DNA of 37,881 nucleotides from Planctomycetota bacterium. GTDB taxonomy: Bacteria; Planctomycetota; Phycisphaerae; Sedimentisphaerales; Anaerobacaceae. Location: contig JAGLSG010000002.1 in NCBI GenBank assembly GCA_023135865.1, forward strand, positions 1 to 37,881. The letters are read 5' to 3'. Below, piece after piece: positions 16,398 through 25,140 of the stretch. The translations under genes and the position numbers were made by a program. Position 1 is the first letter of the stretch, and each line of letters opens with the position of its first letter. Under the pieces are notes generated by a model. The model ran no database searches. It saw nothing but the letters and a program-made list of their open reading frames with translations, and was not told the DNA's origin.

Positions 16398-16483
16398 GTC
16401 ATTGCGAGCGAAGCGAAGCAATCTCAACCTTTCACACCTTTCACGCCTTATTTTTCACATTTTATCCTGAGCTTGTCGAAGGA
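16398..16483. repeat. Un-nested forms of the composite palindromic repeat
   Basis: 16398-16425 starts GTCATTGCGAGCGAAGCG and ends GCAATCTC; it is the complement of the right half of the 105-bp repeat but without the inner unit. 16465-16483 is that inner unit alone, TCCTGAGCTTGTCGAAGGA. Both lie in the 455-bp gene-free stretch before dxs. Confidence 0.8.
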
Positions 16484-16534
16484 TTTCACAGTTTTTTTTA
16501 GCTTGAAATTTTATTTGGCCGTTTTTTTTATTGC

Positions 16535-16685
16535 GTCCATCTATAAATAGAGCAACTTGCGCGTTTGATGCGAAAAAAGACCTTTTTAGCGTTCGCACTT
16601 TTGGCGTAAGTTGATATAATCAAACGGTTAAAATTTTTTTTCATTTTTGCCATTTTGTGTTTTGAGGTGCACAGCTTTTGATTGA
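16535..16685 (+). repeat. 151-bp element, copy A (opposite orientation to copy B)
   Basis: Aligned as reverse complement, without gaps, to 23388-23538: 112 of 151 bases agree by hand count. The outer 50 and 44 bases are about 90% alike and the middle is not. It fills the region just upstream of dxs. Strand is given arbitrarily as the one reading toward dxs. No open reading frame or terminal inverted repeat was recognised. Confidence 0.85.
16592..16620 (+). promoter_or_regulatory. Promoter of dxs
   Basis: TTCGCA (16592-16597), 17 bp, TATAAT (16615-16620), giving a leader of about 75 nt. It lies in the variable middle of the 151-bp element, and copy B lacks these boxes. Confidence 0.6.
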
Positions 16686-16703
16686 AATTTTGATGGGAAA
16701 TAA

Positions 16704-18674
16704 ATGCTTGAAAAAATAAATAGTCCTGATGACCTAAAAACGCTCTCTGTAGCTGAGTTAGAAGAGCTTGCAGAAGAAATCCGACAGTTTATGCTGGTCT
16801 CCGTAGGCAAAACAGGCGGACATCTCGCCAGCAGTCTCGGCGTGCTCGAACTTACGCTGGCTCTGCACAGCGTATTCGACTTCAAAAAAGATAAACTGCT
16901 CTGGGATGTCGGCCATCAGTGCTATGTGCATAAAATACTGACAGGAAGAAAAGAGCTGTTTGCAAAACTGCGGCAGCGTGGCGGAGTCAGCGGCTTTCCA
17001 AATCCAGATGAAAGCGATTACGACCAGTTCGCCGTCGGACACGCAGGAACTTCAATCGCAACAGCTATCGGAATGGCGCTGGGAGAAGAATTGAGAATTG
17101 AGAATCCTTCGGCTGGGCTCAGGACAGGTGTAGAATTGAGAAATAAAGACAACCAACCCAATACGCAATACACATCACGCAATACGAATAAAATTGTGGC
17201 TATCGTCGGCGATGCGAGCATTGTAAACGGTGTCTCGTTTGAAGCACTCAACAATCTCGGCTTGGTAAAAAGACAGCTGCTCATCGTGCTGAACGATAAT
17301 TCAATGGCTATCGACCAGACGGTGGGGGCATTGGCGAAATACTTTTCAAAGATTCGGCTGAGCCAGACCTACGAAGATATGCGAAATACCTGTAATAATA
17401 TACTCGAACATCTGCCGGTTATTGGAAAGGGCGTTGAGGGAATTATCGAGCGGATTAAAAAGACTATACGAATGACTCTGCCGGCCAGCCAAATGTTTGA
17501 GAGTTTGAATATACCGTATTTTGGCCCGGTGGATGGACACGATATAGATTCGCTAAAGCAGCTGTTTGAGGAAATCGGCCAGCTGAATCGGCCGGCAATT
17601 CTGCACGTCTATACGAAAAAAGGTAAGGGATTTTCGCCGGCTGAACAAGACGGAAGAAGATTTCATTCGACAGGCCCGTTTGAGATAAACGGCGACAGTG
17701 TAAAATCAGATGCAGTTAAAACACAGAAAAGTTTTACAGAAGTTTTCGGCGACCACCTTGTTGAATTGGCTGAAAAAAATGAAAAAATCGTGGCAATCTC
17801 GTCAGCAATGTGTGACGGGACAGGGCTGGAAAAATTCAGAGAAAAATTCCCAAAAAGATTCTTCGATGTCGGAATCGCTGAAAGTGCCGCTGTTGATATT
17901 GCAGCGGGAATGGCGAAAGTCGGATTAAAGCCGGTGGTCTGTATTTATTCAACGTTTTTGCAGAGAAGTTTCGACCAGCTCTTTCAGGAAGTTTCATTGC
18001 AGAACCTGCCAGTCGTTTTCTGTATCGACAGAGCCGGCCTGGTCGGTTCCGATGGGCCGACACATCACGGAATGATGGATATTGGTTTTCTGCGAATGCT
18101 GCCAAACGTTACTTTGATTGCTCCGGCAAGCGAAAAAGAAATGCAGCTCGCATTGGAATTCGCATTTGAGCAAAACAGCTGCGTGTGTATTCGCTATCCA
18201 AAAGACAGCGTGCCAAATGGCGATTTCGATAAAAACAGCGGCTTATTAAAACCGTTTGAAATGGGAAAAAGCGTTACGGTAAAAAGCAGTCCCGATTCAA
18301 AAGTGGCTGTTGTCAGTTATGGCTGTATGCTGGCCGAAGCTATGAAAGCTGCGGAAATACTCGAAAAAGAAAATATCCAAATCGACGTAATCAACGCGAG
18401 ATTTGCAGCGCCGATTGATGAAAAAATTATTGAACTTTTGGCCGCCGGCAAGCATATAATAACTGTCGAAGACCATCGAATTTCAGCTGGTTTTGGCTCG
18501 GCGGTTCTCGAAGCGGCGGCGGAAAAAATGGAATTCGGCCGAAAAACCGGCAAAATCACTGTTCTCGCAGCGCCAAAGAGGTTTATAAAGCACGATTTAA
18601 GGAAAGCTCAACTGGATACCATCGGCGTAAATGCCGATAAAATAGTAGAAACAGTAAAAAGTATGAAAGTGTGA
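16704..18674 (+). CDS. dxs: 1-deoxy-D-xylulose-5-phosphate synthase
   Basis: Thiamine-diphosphate enzyme that condenses pyruvate and glyceraldehyde 3-phosphate, the first step of the MEP isoprenoid pathway. The 656 residues show the N-terminal KTGGHLASSLGVLELTLALH and WDVGHQCYVHK, the TPP motif beginning GDASIVNG and ending LNDNSM (GDA instead of the usual GDG), FGPVDGHD, the pyrimidine-domain segment FDVGIAESAAVDIAAGMA, and DRAGLVGSDGPTHHG. Residues about 129-162, between GMALGEE and KIVAIVGD, are a stretch some 25-30 residues longer than usual that is encoded by intergenic-type repeat sequence (17088-17189). The insert keeps the frame. GGGAAA lies before ATG 16704. It probably heads a dxs-nadK transcript. 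Confidence 0.96.
   Translation: MLEKINSPDDLKTLSVAELEELAEEIRQFMLVSVGKTGGHLASSLGVLELTLALHSVFDFKKDKLLWDVGHQCYVHKILTGRKELFAKLRQRGGVSGFPNPDESDYDQFAVGHAGTSIATAIGMALGEELRIENPSAGLRTGVELRNKDNQPNTQYTSRNTNKIVAIVGDASIVNGVSFEALNNLGLVKRQLLIVLNDNSMAIDQTVGALAKYFSKIRLSQTYEDMRNTCNNILEHLPVIGKGVEGIIERIKKTIRMTLPASQMFESLNIPYFGPVDGHDIDSLKQLFEEIGQLNRPAILHVYTKKGKGFSPAEQDGRRFHSTGPFEINGDSVKSDAVKTQKSFTEVFGDHLVELAEKNEKIVAISSAMCDGTGLEKFREKFPKRFFDVGIAESAAVDIAAGMAKVGLKPVVCIYSTFLQRSFDQLFQEVSLQNLPVVFCIDRAGLVGSDGPTHHGMMDIGFLRMLPNVTLIAPASEKEMQLALEFAFEQNSCVCIRYPKDSVPNGDFDKNSGLLKPFEMGKSVTVKSSPDSKVAVVSYGCMLAEAMKAAEILEKENIQIDVINARFAAPIDEKIIELLAAGKHIITVEDHRISAGFGSAVLEAAAEKMEFGRKTGKITVLAAPKRFIKHDLRKAQLDTIGVNADKIVETVKSMKV
17088..17189 (+). 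repeat. Repeat-derived in-frame insert within dxs
   Basis: About 102 bp (34 codons; edges approximate). It consists of GAATTGAG units (as at 25141-25226), TCCTTCGGCTGGGCTCAGGA (17106-17125, related to the inner unit of the composite repeat), and ATACGCAATAC/ACGCAATACGAAT units (complement of the sequence near 14149). It encodes a polar, low-complexity stretch. Confidence 0.7.
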
Positions 18675-18680
18675 AAGGGT

Positions 18681-18716
18681 GAGATTGCCACGGCCCAAAA
18701 GCGGCCTCGCAATGAC
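18681..18716. repeat. Partial composite palindromic repeat (left half)
   Basis: GAGATTGCCACGGCC...GGCCTCGCAATGAC, matching the complement of the left half of the 105-bp repeat, with a GGCC stem kept. It lies in the dxs-nadK spacer. Confidence 0.75.
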
Positions 18717-18773
18717 AAAAAAAATCAGTGAAATCCGTGTAATCTGCGATTAAATAAAACAAAAGTGTGAAAA

Positions 18774-19649
18774 ATGCGAAAAGTGAAAAAGCCAAGATTG
18801 ATTGTGTTCGGCGATGAAAATAAGCAGGGAGTTGAAGATGAAATTGCCAGCTTCAGCAGGTTCGCAAAAAATAAAGCTGAAATAGTTAGAATCAAGCAAA
18901 TCCATAAATGCCAAAGTGGCGGCGTTGTGGACAAAAGCGATTTTGCAGTGGTCTTCGGCGGTGATGGAAGCATACTTTCCGTTGCGAGATGGCTGGCTGG
19001 AAAAAATGTGCCTATAATCGGAGTCAATCTCGGAAAGCTCGGCTTTCTCGCTGAGTTCAGTATCAATGAACTAAAAGAAGATTTCGATAATATAATGGCG
19101 AAAGTCGAGCCGGCTGAAAAGCGAATGATGCTTAAATGCAGCGTGGTGAAAAAAGGCAAAGAAAAATTCAGCTCAACAGCAATCAACGATGTTTTCATTA
19201 CAGCGGGTGAGCCGTTTAGAACTATCGAGCTAAAAATAATGCTCGACGCACAGCCGCTGACCGATTGCGTAAGCGATGGTATAATAATATCTACGCCGAC
19301 CGGTTCAACTGCTTACAACCTTTCTGCTGGTGGCCCGATTCTTGAGGGTAAAATTAAAGCTGTAGTTGTTACGCCGATTTGTCCGCATTCATTGAGTTTT
19401 CGGCCGATAGTGATAAGCGACAGCTGCAAAGTGGAAATTGTGCCGGTGAGCGTCAATGAGGGAACGACGCTTTCGATTGATGGCCAGATTTCCTGCAAAC
19501 TCCAGCTTGGTGATGTTGTCAAAATCGAAAAAGCAAAACACAGCTTTCTAATCGTGAACAGTCCGAAAAGGAGCCAATGGGATACGCTTTCGACAAAATT
19601 AAAGTGGGCTGAAAAGCCAGGATATAATATTGAAAATCCTAAATCCTAA
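18774..19649 (+). CDS. nadK: NAD kinase
   Basis: Phosphorylates NAD to NADP in the cytosol. 291 residues with the family motifs GGDGS (62-66), IIGVNLGKLGFLAEF, the NE/D-type segment NDVFITAGEPFRTIELKI and TPTGSTAYNLSAGGPI. The C-terminal VNEGTTLSIDGQ is also typical. It lies 99 bp after dxs on the same strand with a repeat in the spacer and no promoter recognised there, so co-transcription is likely. The ribosome binding site before ATG 18774 is poor. NADP made here is used by the nfn/trxB island, but that is a general link only. Confidence 0.96.
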   Translation: MRKVKKPRLIVFGDENKQGVEDEIASFSRFAKNKAEIVRIKQIHKCQSGGVVDKSDFAVVFGGDGSILSVARWLAGKNVPIIGVNLGKLGFLAEFSINELKEDFDNIMAKVEPAEKRMMLKCSVVKKGKEKFSSTAINDVFITAGEPFRTIELKIMLDAQPLTDCVSDGIIISTPTGSTAYNLSAGGPILEGKIKAVVVTPICPHSLSFRPIVISDSCKVEIVPVSVNEGTTLSIDGQISCKLQLGDVVKIEKAKHSFLIVNSPKRSQWDTLSTKLKWAEKPGYNIENPKS

Positions 19650-19660
19650 ATCTGAAGTAG

Positions 19661-19801
19661 AAAAGTTTAAAATTTAAAGTGCAAAGTGTAAAATCATAAT
19701 TTAAAATTTAAAGTTGAAGACAAAAGAAGTCGCGAATTATCCTTTTTTAGTTTTGAGTTTTAAACTATGGTTTTTAGCTTTTAGCTTTAAACTTTTAGTT
19801 T
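19661..19801. repeat. AT-rich imperfect inverted repeat, copy 3
   Basis: Left arm AAAAGTTTAAAATTTAAAGT and right arm TTGAGTTTTAAACTATGG followed by TTTTAGCTTTAAACTTTTAG; the right arm is nearly the same as that of copy 1. It lies between nadK and the TPR gene. Confidence 0.7.
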
Positions 19802-19819
19802 TTCTGTACGAGGTTTAAT

Positions 19820-21325
19820 ATGGAATCGAAAAAATTTAGTATTACAATTATTACTATTTTTTGCATATTGACTTTTGGATTTGCCCAAAACAGCTTTGCG
19901 TTGGATGATTCGGTGGGTTCTGGTACAATGCCTGTCAGCAGCTCAAAAAGCGGACTTATCAAAAGCCAAAATCCAATAGATAGTACAATAAACGATGTAA
20001 TCACGGGCAATGTGGCCGGCGGAAAACATTTTCGCGGAATTGTGCCTTATAAGTCAACTTCAGATTTTGCAGCAAAGACCTCCGCCTCTTCGCTCGATTC
20101 ATTTATGAGGTATTCAACTGCCACAGGAAGTAGTGCAGCATACACAGGGAAATATCAGCCGTATCATTCGCCTGCAACTACCGTAACAAAGGCGATGCCT
20201 GCAACGCAGTCGCAATTCGTGAAGCCGTCTGGAAATCAATACGTATTTTCCGCTCAACCAAAATATCAGCCGCCAATTCGAGCGTATCAAACTCGGCCAA
20301 TGACAATCGATACGAAAGAGCTGGAAAAACTGCTTTTTAGTGAAATTAAAAAATATTCAAAAAGCACTTTGGTTGAAACCAAAAAACAAAATCAGATGAG
20401 CGAAGATGAGGACGGCCAGCAGGAAAAAGAAAGCCAGAATGAATGGCAATTTGAAGAAGCCAAAGAAGATGCCGATGACAGCGAGCAAGTCGCACAGGCC
20501 AAACAAGACAGAGAAAATGATGACACAATAAATGAAATCCTTTCGGAAAACGACAATTCTTTGCCGCTGTATGCAAAAGAGCAGCTTGATGAAATGATGC
20601 TGCAAAAAGCAATAGAAAAGTCATCTGAGCAGCAGCGAAATCAGGGACAATATCCAAGCGTTTATGAACAAATGAAAGCGCGGATGGAGAAATATAACGA
20701 GAAGCCGACCGCTCTTGAAACGCTAAGAGAAAATGCAAAAGATAGCGACGGCCTTAAGCGTCGAAAACGCAAGCCAAAAGAAGATGACCAGAATGTCAAA
20801 GATGAATCCGATGAGGTCAAAATTAAATACAGCAGTTTTGCGCTGGAAGCCGATGATAAATTCAATCAGAGCATTAAGCTCGCAGAAAATTACGTAAAGC
20901 AGGGCAGGTATTACCGGGCAGCAGATGCTTATTCGCTGGCATTGGCTTATAAATCGGATGACCCGCTTGCTTATGCCGGCAAAAGCCACGCATTATTTGC
21001 AGCCGGCGAATATGCAAGCAGTGCCCTGTTCTTGTCAAGGGCTATTGAGATATTCCCGGAATACGCCGAACTTGAAATAGACCTTTCAGCTATGCTCGGC
21101 GACAGGGACCGGCTCGAAAGCAGGGTCGTTGATGTTGAGCAGTGTGTCCAGAAAAATGATGCAGCTGAATTGCAGTTTTTGCTCAGCTATGTTTATTTTC
21201 AGGCCGACAGACCTGAAAGGGCCAAGCAGGTAATAAACGCCGCTTATGACCAAATGCCGGAATCGGCAGCTGTAAAAGCACTTAAGGAAGCCATTGAAGC
21301 CAAAGTTGAAAGTGTTAGTTTCTGA
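19820..21325 (+). CDS. Secreted TPR-containing protein of unknown function
   Basis: 501 residues. An N-terminal signal peptide is clear: basic start, hydrophobic residues 8-22, likely cleavage after NSFA (residue 27). Residues about 40-160 are Ser/Thr/Pro/Gln-rich. Residues about 165-340 are highly charged (Glu/Lys/Asp/Gln) and probably disordered or coiled. Residues about 350-500 contain two or three TPR-like helical pairs (AENYVKQGRYYRAADAYSLA; the following repeat GEYASSALFLSRAIEIFPEY; then QADRPERAKQVINAAYDQMP). TPR domains usually hold partner proteins, here probably in the periplasm. GAGG lies before ATG 19820. The helicase gene follows after 14 bp. No specific family is recognised. Confidence 0.85.
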   Translation: MESKKFSITIITIFCILTFGFAQNSFALDDSVGSGTMPVSSSKSGLIKSQNPIDSTINDVITGNVAGGKHFRGIVPYKSTSDFAAKTSASSLDSFMRYSTATGSSAAYTGKYQPYHSPATTVTKAMPATQSQFVKPSGNQYVFSAQPKYQPPIRAYQTRPMTIDTKELEKLLFSEIKKYSKSTLVETKKQNQMSEDEDGQQEKESQNEWQFEEAKEDADDSEQVAQAKQDRENDDTINEILSENDNSLPLYAKEQLDEMMLQKAIEKSSEQQRNQGQYPSVYEQMKARMEKYNEKPTALETLRENAKDSDGLKRRKRKPKEDDQNVKDESDEVKIKYSSFALEADDKFNQSIKLAENYVKQGRYYRAADAYSLALAYKSDDPLAYAGKSHALFAAGEYASSALFLSRAIEIFPEYAELEIDLSAMLGDRDRLESRVVDVEQCVQKNDAAELQFLLSYVYFQADRPERAKQVINAAYDQMPESAAVKALKEAIEAKVESVSF

Positions 21326-21339
21326 GCGGCTGATAAAAA

Positions 21340-23355
21340 ATGACTGAAATTAACGAACGCTCAGATATGCAGGAAATTTTCGGCAAAGGCGGAATCGTCT
21401 CAAAACTAATGCCAAATTTCGACTACCGGCCACAGCAGCAGGAAATGGCTGAAGCTGTCAACAAAGCACTGCGAACAAAAAAACATCTCGTAGTCGAAGC
21501 TGGAACCGGAGTTGGAAAAAGTTTTGCCTATCTTCTGCCGGCTATAGTTCAGGCGTGTCTGCAGGAAAAAAAAGTAATCATCAGCACTTTTACCATCACA
21601 TTGCAGGAACAGTTAATCAATAAAGATATTCCGCTGCTCGCAAAAGTTATTCCGTTTGAATTTACCGCTGTGCTTGCAAAGGGCAGAGCAAATTATCTTT
21701 GCAAAAGGCGGCTGAATTTTGCGCTGCGAAAAAAGAGCGAATTGTTCGAAGGAATTTTTGGCAGTGATGGTTATGGCAGCGGCGGCAAAAGTGATAATTC
21801 GCAGCTCGAAAAGATAGACGATTGGGCAGAAAAAACCAAAAACGGCTCGCTTAGCGATTTACCATTTAAGCCGGCTGGCAAAATATGGGATGCAGTAAAA
21901 AGCGAAAATGGAAACTGCCAAAATAAAAAATGCCCTGCTTTTCGCGAATGCTTTTATTGGCGGGCAAGACGAAAAATCGAAAAAGCAGATGTTATTATCG
22001 CAAATCACGCACTGCTATTCAGCGACCTTGCACTAAAACAGCAAAAAGCATCAGTTCTGCCGGATTACAAATATGCCATAATCGACGAGGCACATAATAT
22101 CGAAAATGTGGCAGCAGAGCGTTTTGGGACGAGCATAAGCAATTATAAAATCACGCTTCTGCTGGCTCGGCTCTACAACAAAAGAACGGGCAAGGGTTTA
22201 TTGGCCTTCAAAACAGCTGAAAAAGCAATCGAAATAATCGAAAAGCTGAATAAAGAATCAAAAATCTTCTTCAAAAATGTGCAAAAATGGTACGAAAATA
22301 ATGAAAAAGAAACGCTCGGCAGATGCTGTAAAAATTTCGTTGATGATAATTTGTCCGGTTATTTCAAGCTGCTTGAATTGGAACTGACAAAATTGGCTGG
22401 AAAAACAGAAGACGATGACCAGCGGTTGGAAATTACAGGGTTCGCACGCCAAAGCGCAGAAGTATCAAAAGATTTACACGATTTCCTTATTCAAAAAAAA
22501 CCGGATTGCATTTACTGGCTCGAAATGACAAGGGCTGCAAAAAAAACAATCTGGCTAAAAAGTGCCTCGGTTGATTCCGGCGAAGATATTAGAAGATGCC
22601 TTTTCAGTAAACAGGATTCAGTGATATTAACAAGTGCTACGCTTAGTAGCGGCGGCGGAAATGACAGAGGAAGTTTTGATTTTTTCACCAGCAGAATCGG
22701 CCTTGATGATTTTGATGCAATCAAACTCGGCTCGCCTTTCGATTATCAGAAACAGGTTAAAATTTATATCGAAAAGGATTTGCCGAATCCAAATGAAAAA
22801 GACTTTGTCGCAGCAGCGAGCGAAGCAATAAAAAAATATGTACTCAAAACAAACGGCAGAGCTTTTGTGCTTTTTACGAGCTACGCAATGCTCAAAAAAG
22901 CAGCTGGCGAACTTGCCGGATGGTTTGATGATAATAACCTCGCTTTACTGCAGCAGGGCTTAGGAGTCGATAGAACCACTCTGCTGGACACATTCAAAAG
23001 TGCTGATAATTGCGTACTGTTTGGAACTGACAGCTTTTGGCAGGGCGTGGATGTGCCGGGAAAAGCATTGGGAAATGTGATTATAGTTAGGTTGCCATTT
23101 GATGTACCAGATAAACCGCTGCTCGCCGGGAAACTCGAAAAAATAAAAGAAAAAGGCGGAAACGCATTTAAGGATTATCAATTGCCATCTGCTGTTATCA
23201 AATTCAAGCAGGGCTTTGGCCGACTCGTCAGGAGCAAAACCGACAAAGGCATTGTCGCAATTCTTGACAATCGAATTGTCAATAAAAACTACGGCTCAAA
23301 ATTCCTCAGCGCAATACCAAAATGCGAAATAGAAGTCGTAAATAGACAACAGTAA
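21340..23355 (+). CDS. dinG: DinG/XPD-like ATP-dependent DNA helicase
   Basis: 671-residue superfamily 2 helicase of the Fe-S XPD/DinG group, which unwinds DNA 5' to 3' in repair and in resolving R-loops. Walker A is EAGTGVGKS (53-61), Walker B the DEAH box in IIDEAHNIE (249-252), and four Cys (121, 193, 198, 204) form the [4Fe-4S] site. C-terminal motifs include SATLSS, FVLFTSYAML, FWQGVDVPG and QGFGRLVRS. No exonuclease domain is fused, unlike the long Gram-positive DinG. It follows the TPR gene by 14 bp and is the last ordinary gene before the phage-type cluster. The exact DinG or YoaA assignment is not certain. Confidence 0.9.
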   Translation: MTEINERSDMQEIFGKGGIVSKLMPNFDYRPQQQEMAEAVNKALRTKKHLVVEAGTGVGKSFAYLLPAIVQACLQEKKVIISTFTITLQEQLINKDIPLLAKVIPFEFTAVLAKGRANYLCKRRLNFALRKKSELFEGIFGSDGYGSGGKSDNSQLEKIDDWAEKTKNGSLSDLPFKPAGKIWDAVKSENGNCQNKKCPAFRECFYWRARRKIEKADVIIANHALLFSDLALKQQKASVLPDYKYAIIDEAHNIENVAAERFGTSISNYKITLLLARLYNKRTGKGLLAFKTAEKAIEIIEKLNKESKIFFKNVQKWYENNEKETLGRCCKNFVDDNLSGYFKLLELELTKLAGKTEDDDQRLEITGFARQSAEVSKDLHDFLIQKKPDCIYWLEMTRAAKKTIWLKSASVDSGEDIRRCLFSKQDSVILTSATLSSGGGNDRGSFDFFTSRIGLDDFDAIKLGSPFDYQKQVKIYIEKDLPNPNEKDFVAAASEAIKKYVLKTNGRAFVLFTSYAMLKKAAGELAGWFDDNNLALLQQGLGVDRTTLLDTFKSADNCVLFGTDSFWQGVDVPGKALGNVIIVRLPFDVPDKPLLAGKLEKIKEKGGNAFKDYQLPSAVIKFKQGFGRLVRSKTDKGIVAILDNRIVNKNYGSKFLSAIPKCEIEVVNRQQ

Positions 23356-23387
23356 AATCCGCATAATTACCCCAGCTTAATATAGTG

Positions 23388-23538
23388 TCAATCAAAAGTG
23401 GTGCGCCTCAAAACATAAAATGCCAAAAATGAAAAAATTTTTTACCGCTTTAGCTTAAACAACTTATCAAAAATCACCATTAAAAAAATTCAGCTTTTTT
23501 CGCATCAAACGCGCAAGTTGCTCCAATTATAGAGGGAC
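23388..23538 (-). repeat. 151-bp element, copy B
   Basis: Inverted partner of 16535-16685, of the same length. Conserved ends: TCAATCAAAAG...AATGAAAAAA at the left, and TTTTTTCGCATCAAACGCGC with GGGAC at the right. It lies between the helicase gene and the portal gene. The rest of the spacer 23539-23642 carries only an AGGAAAG ribosome binding site for the portal gene. Confidence 0.85.
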
Positions 23539-23642
23539 AAGTTTATTTTGCCAGCGACTTGGGGGCAGTAAAAAAAGTAATCAGTAAATAGAAATTTTTT
23601 GAATCTCAAAAAAACAAAACCTGAAAAAAAAGGAAAGACTCT

Positions 23643-25139
23643 ATGGGATTTGACCTGACTATATTTCAAGACCAGCAGTTGCAAAGCGATTATATCCAAT
23701 GGCTCGTTGATGAACATTCGGAAGATATTAATAAACACTTTGCGAAATTGTGGGAGTACTACAGTAATCATATGTACGAAAAAAATGTAGCTGGACGCTG
23801 CTACGTGCAAGCGCAGGAATGCGGATTGCCGCCGAGAATAACAGCGATGCAGTACTCACCAAATGCAGGAATCCTCGCATCAAAAGCGGTGCAGGATGTG
23901 CAGAGAAAAGAAATTGTAATCGAAAATGACATCGCCTGGCGAGTTAACGCCGCTGTGGATTTTTTGTTCTCAAAGCCAATAAGTTTTGTCTCAAAATCGC
24001 CGGACAGCCAAAAACGTGCAGAAATAGAAAAAATACTAAAGGCACTGTTTGCGGCTAACGGCGGAGTCAGATTCTTCCAGGATATGGCGGTACTCGGAAG
24101 TGTGTACGGATTTGTCGATTGCCTGATACGGCCGTTGGCGAAAATCAAGGAACACATCATTTCCTCCTCCTCCACCAATTCCAAAACCACCATCGAAAAC
24201 GTGTTGCAATTGGTAAAGTCCATCTCTCTCGAACTTATCGAAGCACCAAGAGCACTGCCTGTTCTCGAAGAAGGCGATTACAAAAAAATCAAATGTTATG
24301 TTCAGCATTTTAACATAAGCAAAAATGCACTTAATCACAAAAACTCATTTCTCGCCGGCATTTTTTCGAGGGGTTCATCGGCAGCGACGCGCCAGATTGC
24401 AGCTATAACAGAAATCGCATCAGCTTCGGCCTGGCAAAGATACGAAAATAATCAGCTCGTCGCAGAGGGACTTTCGCCGTGGGGATTTTTGCCGGTTGTG
24501 CATATTCAAAATGTTGCTCAGCCGTATTACTACGAGGGAATCAGCGATGTTGAGCCGCTAATCCCTTTGCAGGACGAGCTAAATACGCGGCTTAGCGACA
24601 GAGCCAGCAGAATCACTTTTCAATCGTTCAAAATGTATCTCGGAAAAGGAATTGAGGGCTTTGAAGACAGGCCGGTTTCGCCGGGCAGGATGTGGTGCAC
24701 TGATAATCTGGATGCTTCAATTGAGGAATTCGGCGGCGATTCACATATGCCCAGCGAAGATGCACATATTGCTGAAATAAGAGAGGCAATGGACAAGGCC
24801 AGCCAGGTAACTCCGGTTGTGGCCGGCGTTTTGAAAAACAAAATCGGAAATCTGTCGAGCGCCGTCGCTCTTAAAATGACGCTGATGGGAATGCTCTCAA
24901 AAACTGAAAGAAAAAGATTCACCTACGGCGAAGGGCTTAAAAACATCTGCAATATGGTGCTGAGCATTCTCGATACAGCTGGAATTTATCAGACGCAGGA
25001 AAGCGATAGGAATGTGGAAATTATTTTTCCAAGCCCATTGCCGGAAAATACGCTCGAAAAATTGCAGGAAGCAGAAATCAAAAAGAAACTTGGCGTACCA
25101 GCCGAGCAAATACTAAGAGAACTGGGATACGAAAATTAA
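23643..25139 (+). CDS. Phage portal protein (SPP1 gp6-like)
   Basis: 498 residues, the usual portal size. Portal proteins form the dodecameric ring at one capsid vertex through which DNA is packaged. Family-like features: an N-terminal helical part, VNAAVDFLFSKPISFVSKS (about residues 100-118), the central VVHIQNVAQPYYYEGISDVEPLIPLQDELN (quoted only as landmark, about 280-310), and late NLSSAVALKMTLMGML and ERKRFTYGEGL. AGGAAAG lies before ATG 23643. It is the first gene of the cluster; a terminase gene, which normally precedes the portal, is not present. The assignment rests on remembered family features, not on a search. Confidence 0.82.
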   Translation: MGFDLTIFQDQQLQSDYIQWLVDEHSEDINKHFAKLWEYYSNHMYEKNVAGRCYVQAQECGLPPRITAMQYSPNAGILASKAVQDVQRKEIVIENDIAWRVNAAVDFLFSKPISFVSKSPDSQKRAEIEKILKALFAANGGVRFFQDMAVLGSVYGFVDCLIRPLAKIKEHIISSSSTNSKTTIENVLQLVKSISLELIEAPRALPVLEEGDYKKIKCYVQHFNISKNALNHKNSFLAGIFSRGSSAATRQIAAITEIASASAWQRYENNQLVAEGLSPWGFLPVVHIQNVAQPYYYEGISDVEPLIPLQDELNTRLSDRASRITFQSFKMYLGKGIEGFEDRPVSPGRMWCTDNLDASIEEFGGDSHMPSEDAHIAEIREAMDKASQVTPVVAGVLKNKIGNLSSAVALKMTLMGMLSKTERKRFTYGEGLKNICNMVLSILDTAGIYQTQESDRNVEIIFPSPLPENTLEKLQEAEIKKKLGVPAEQILRELGYEN

Positions 25140-25140
25140 G

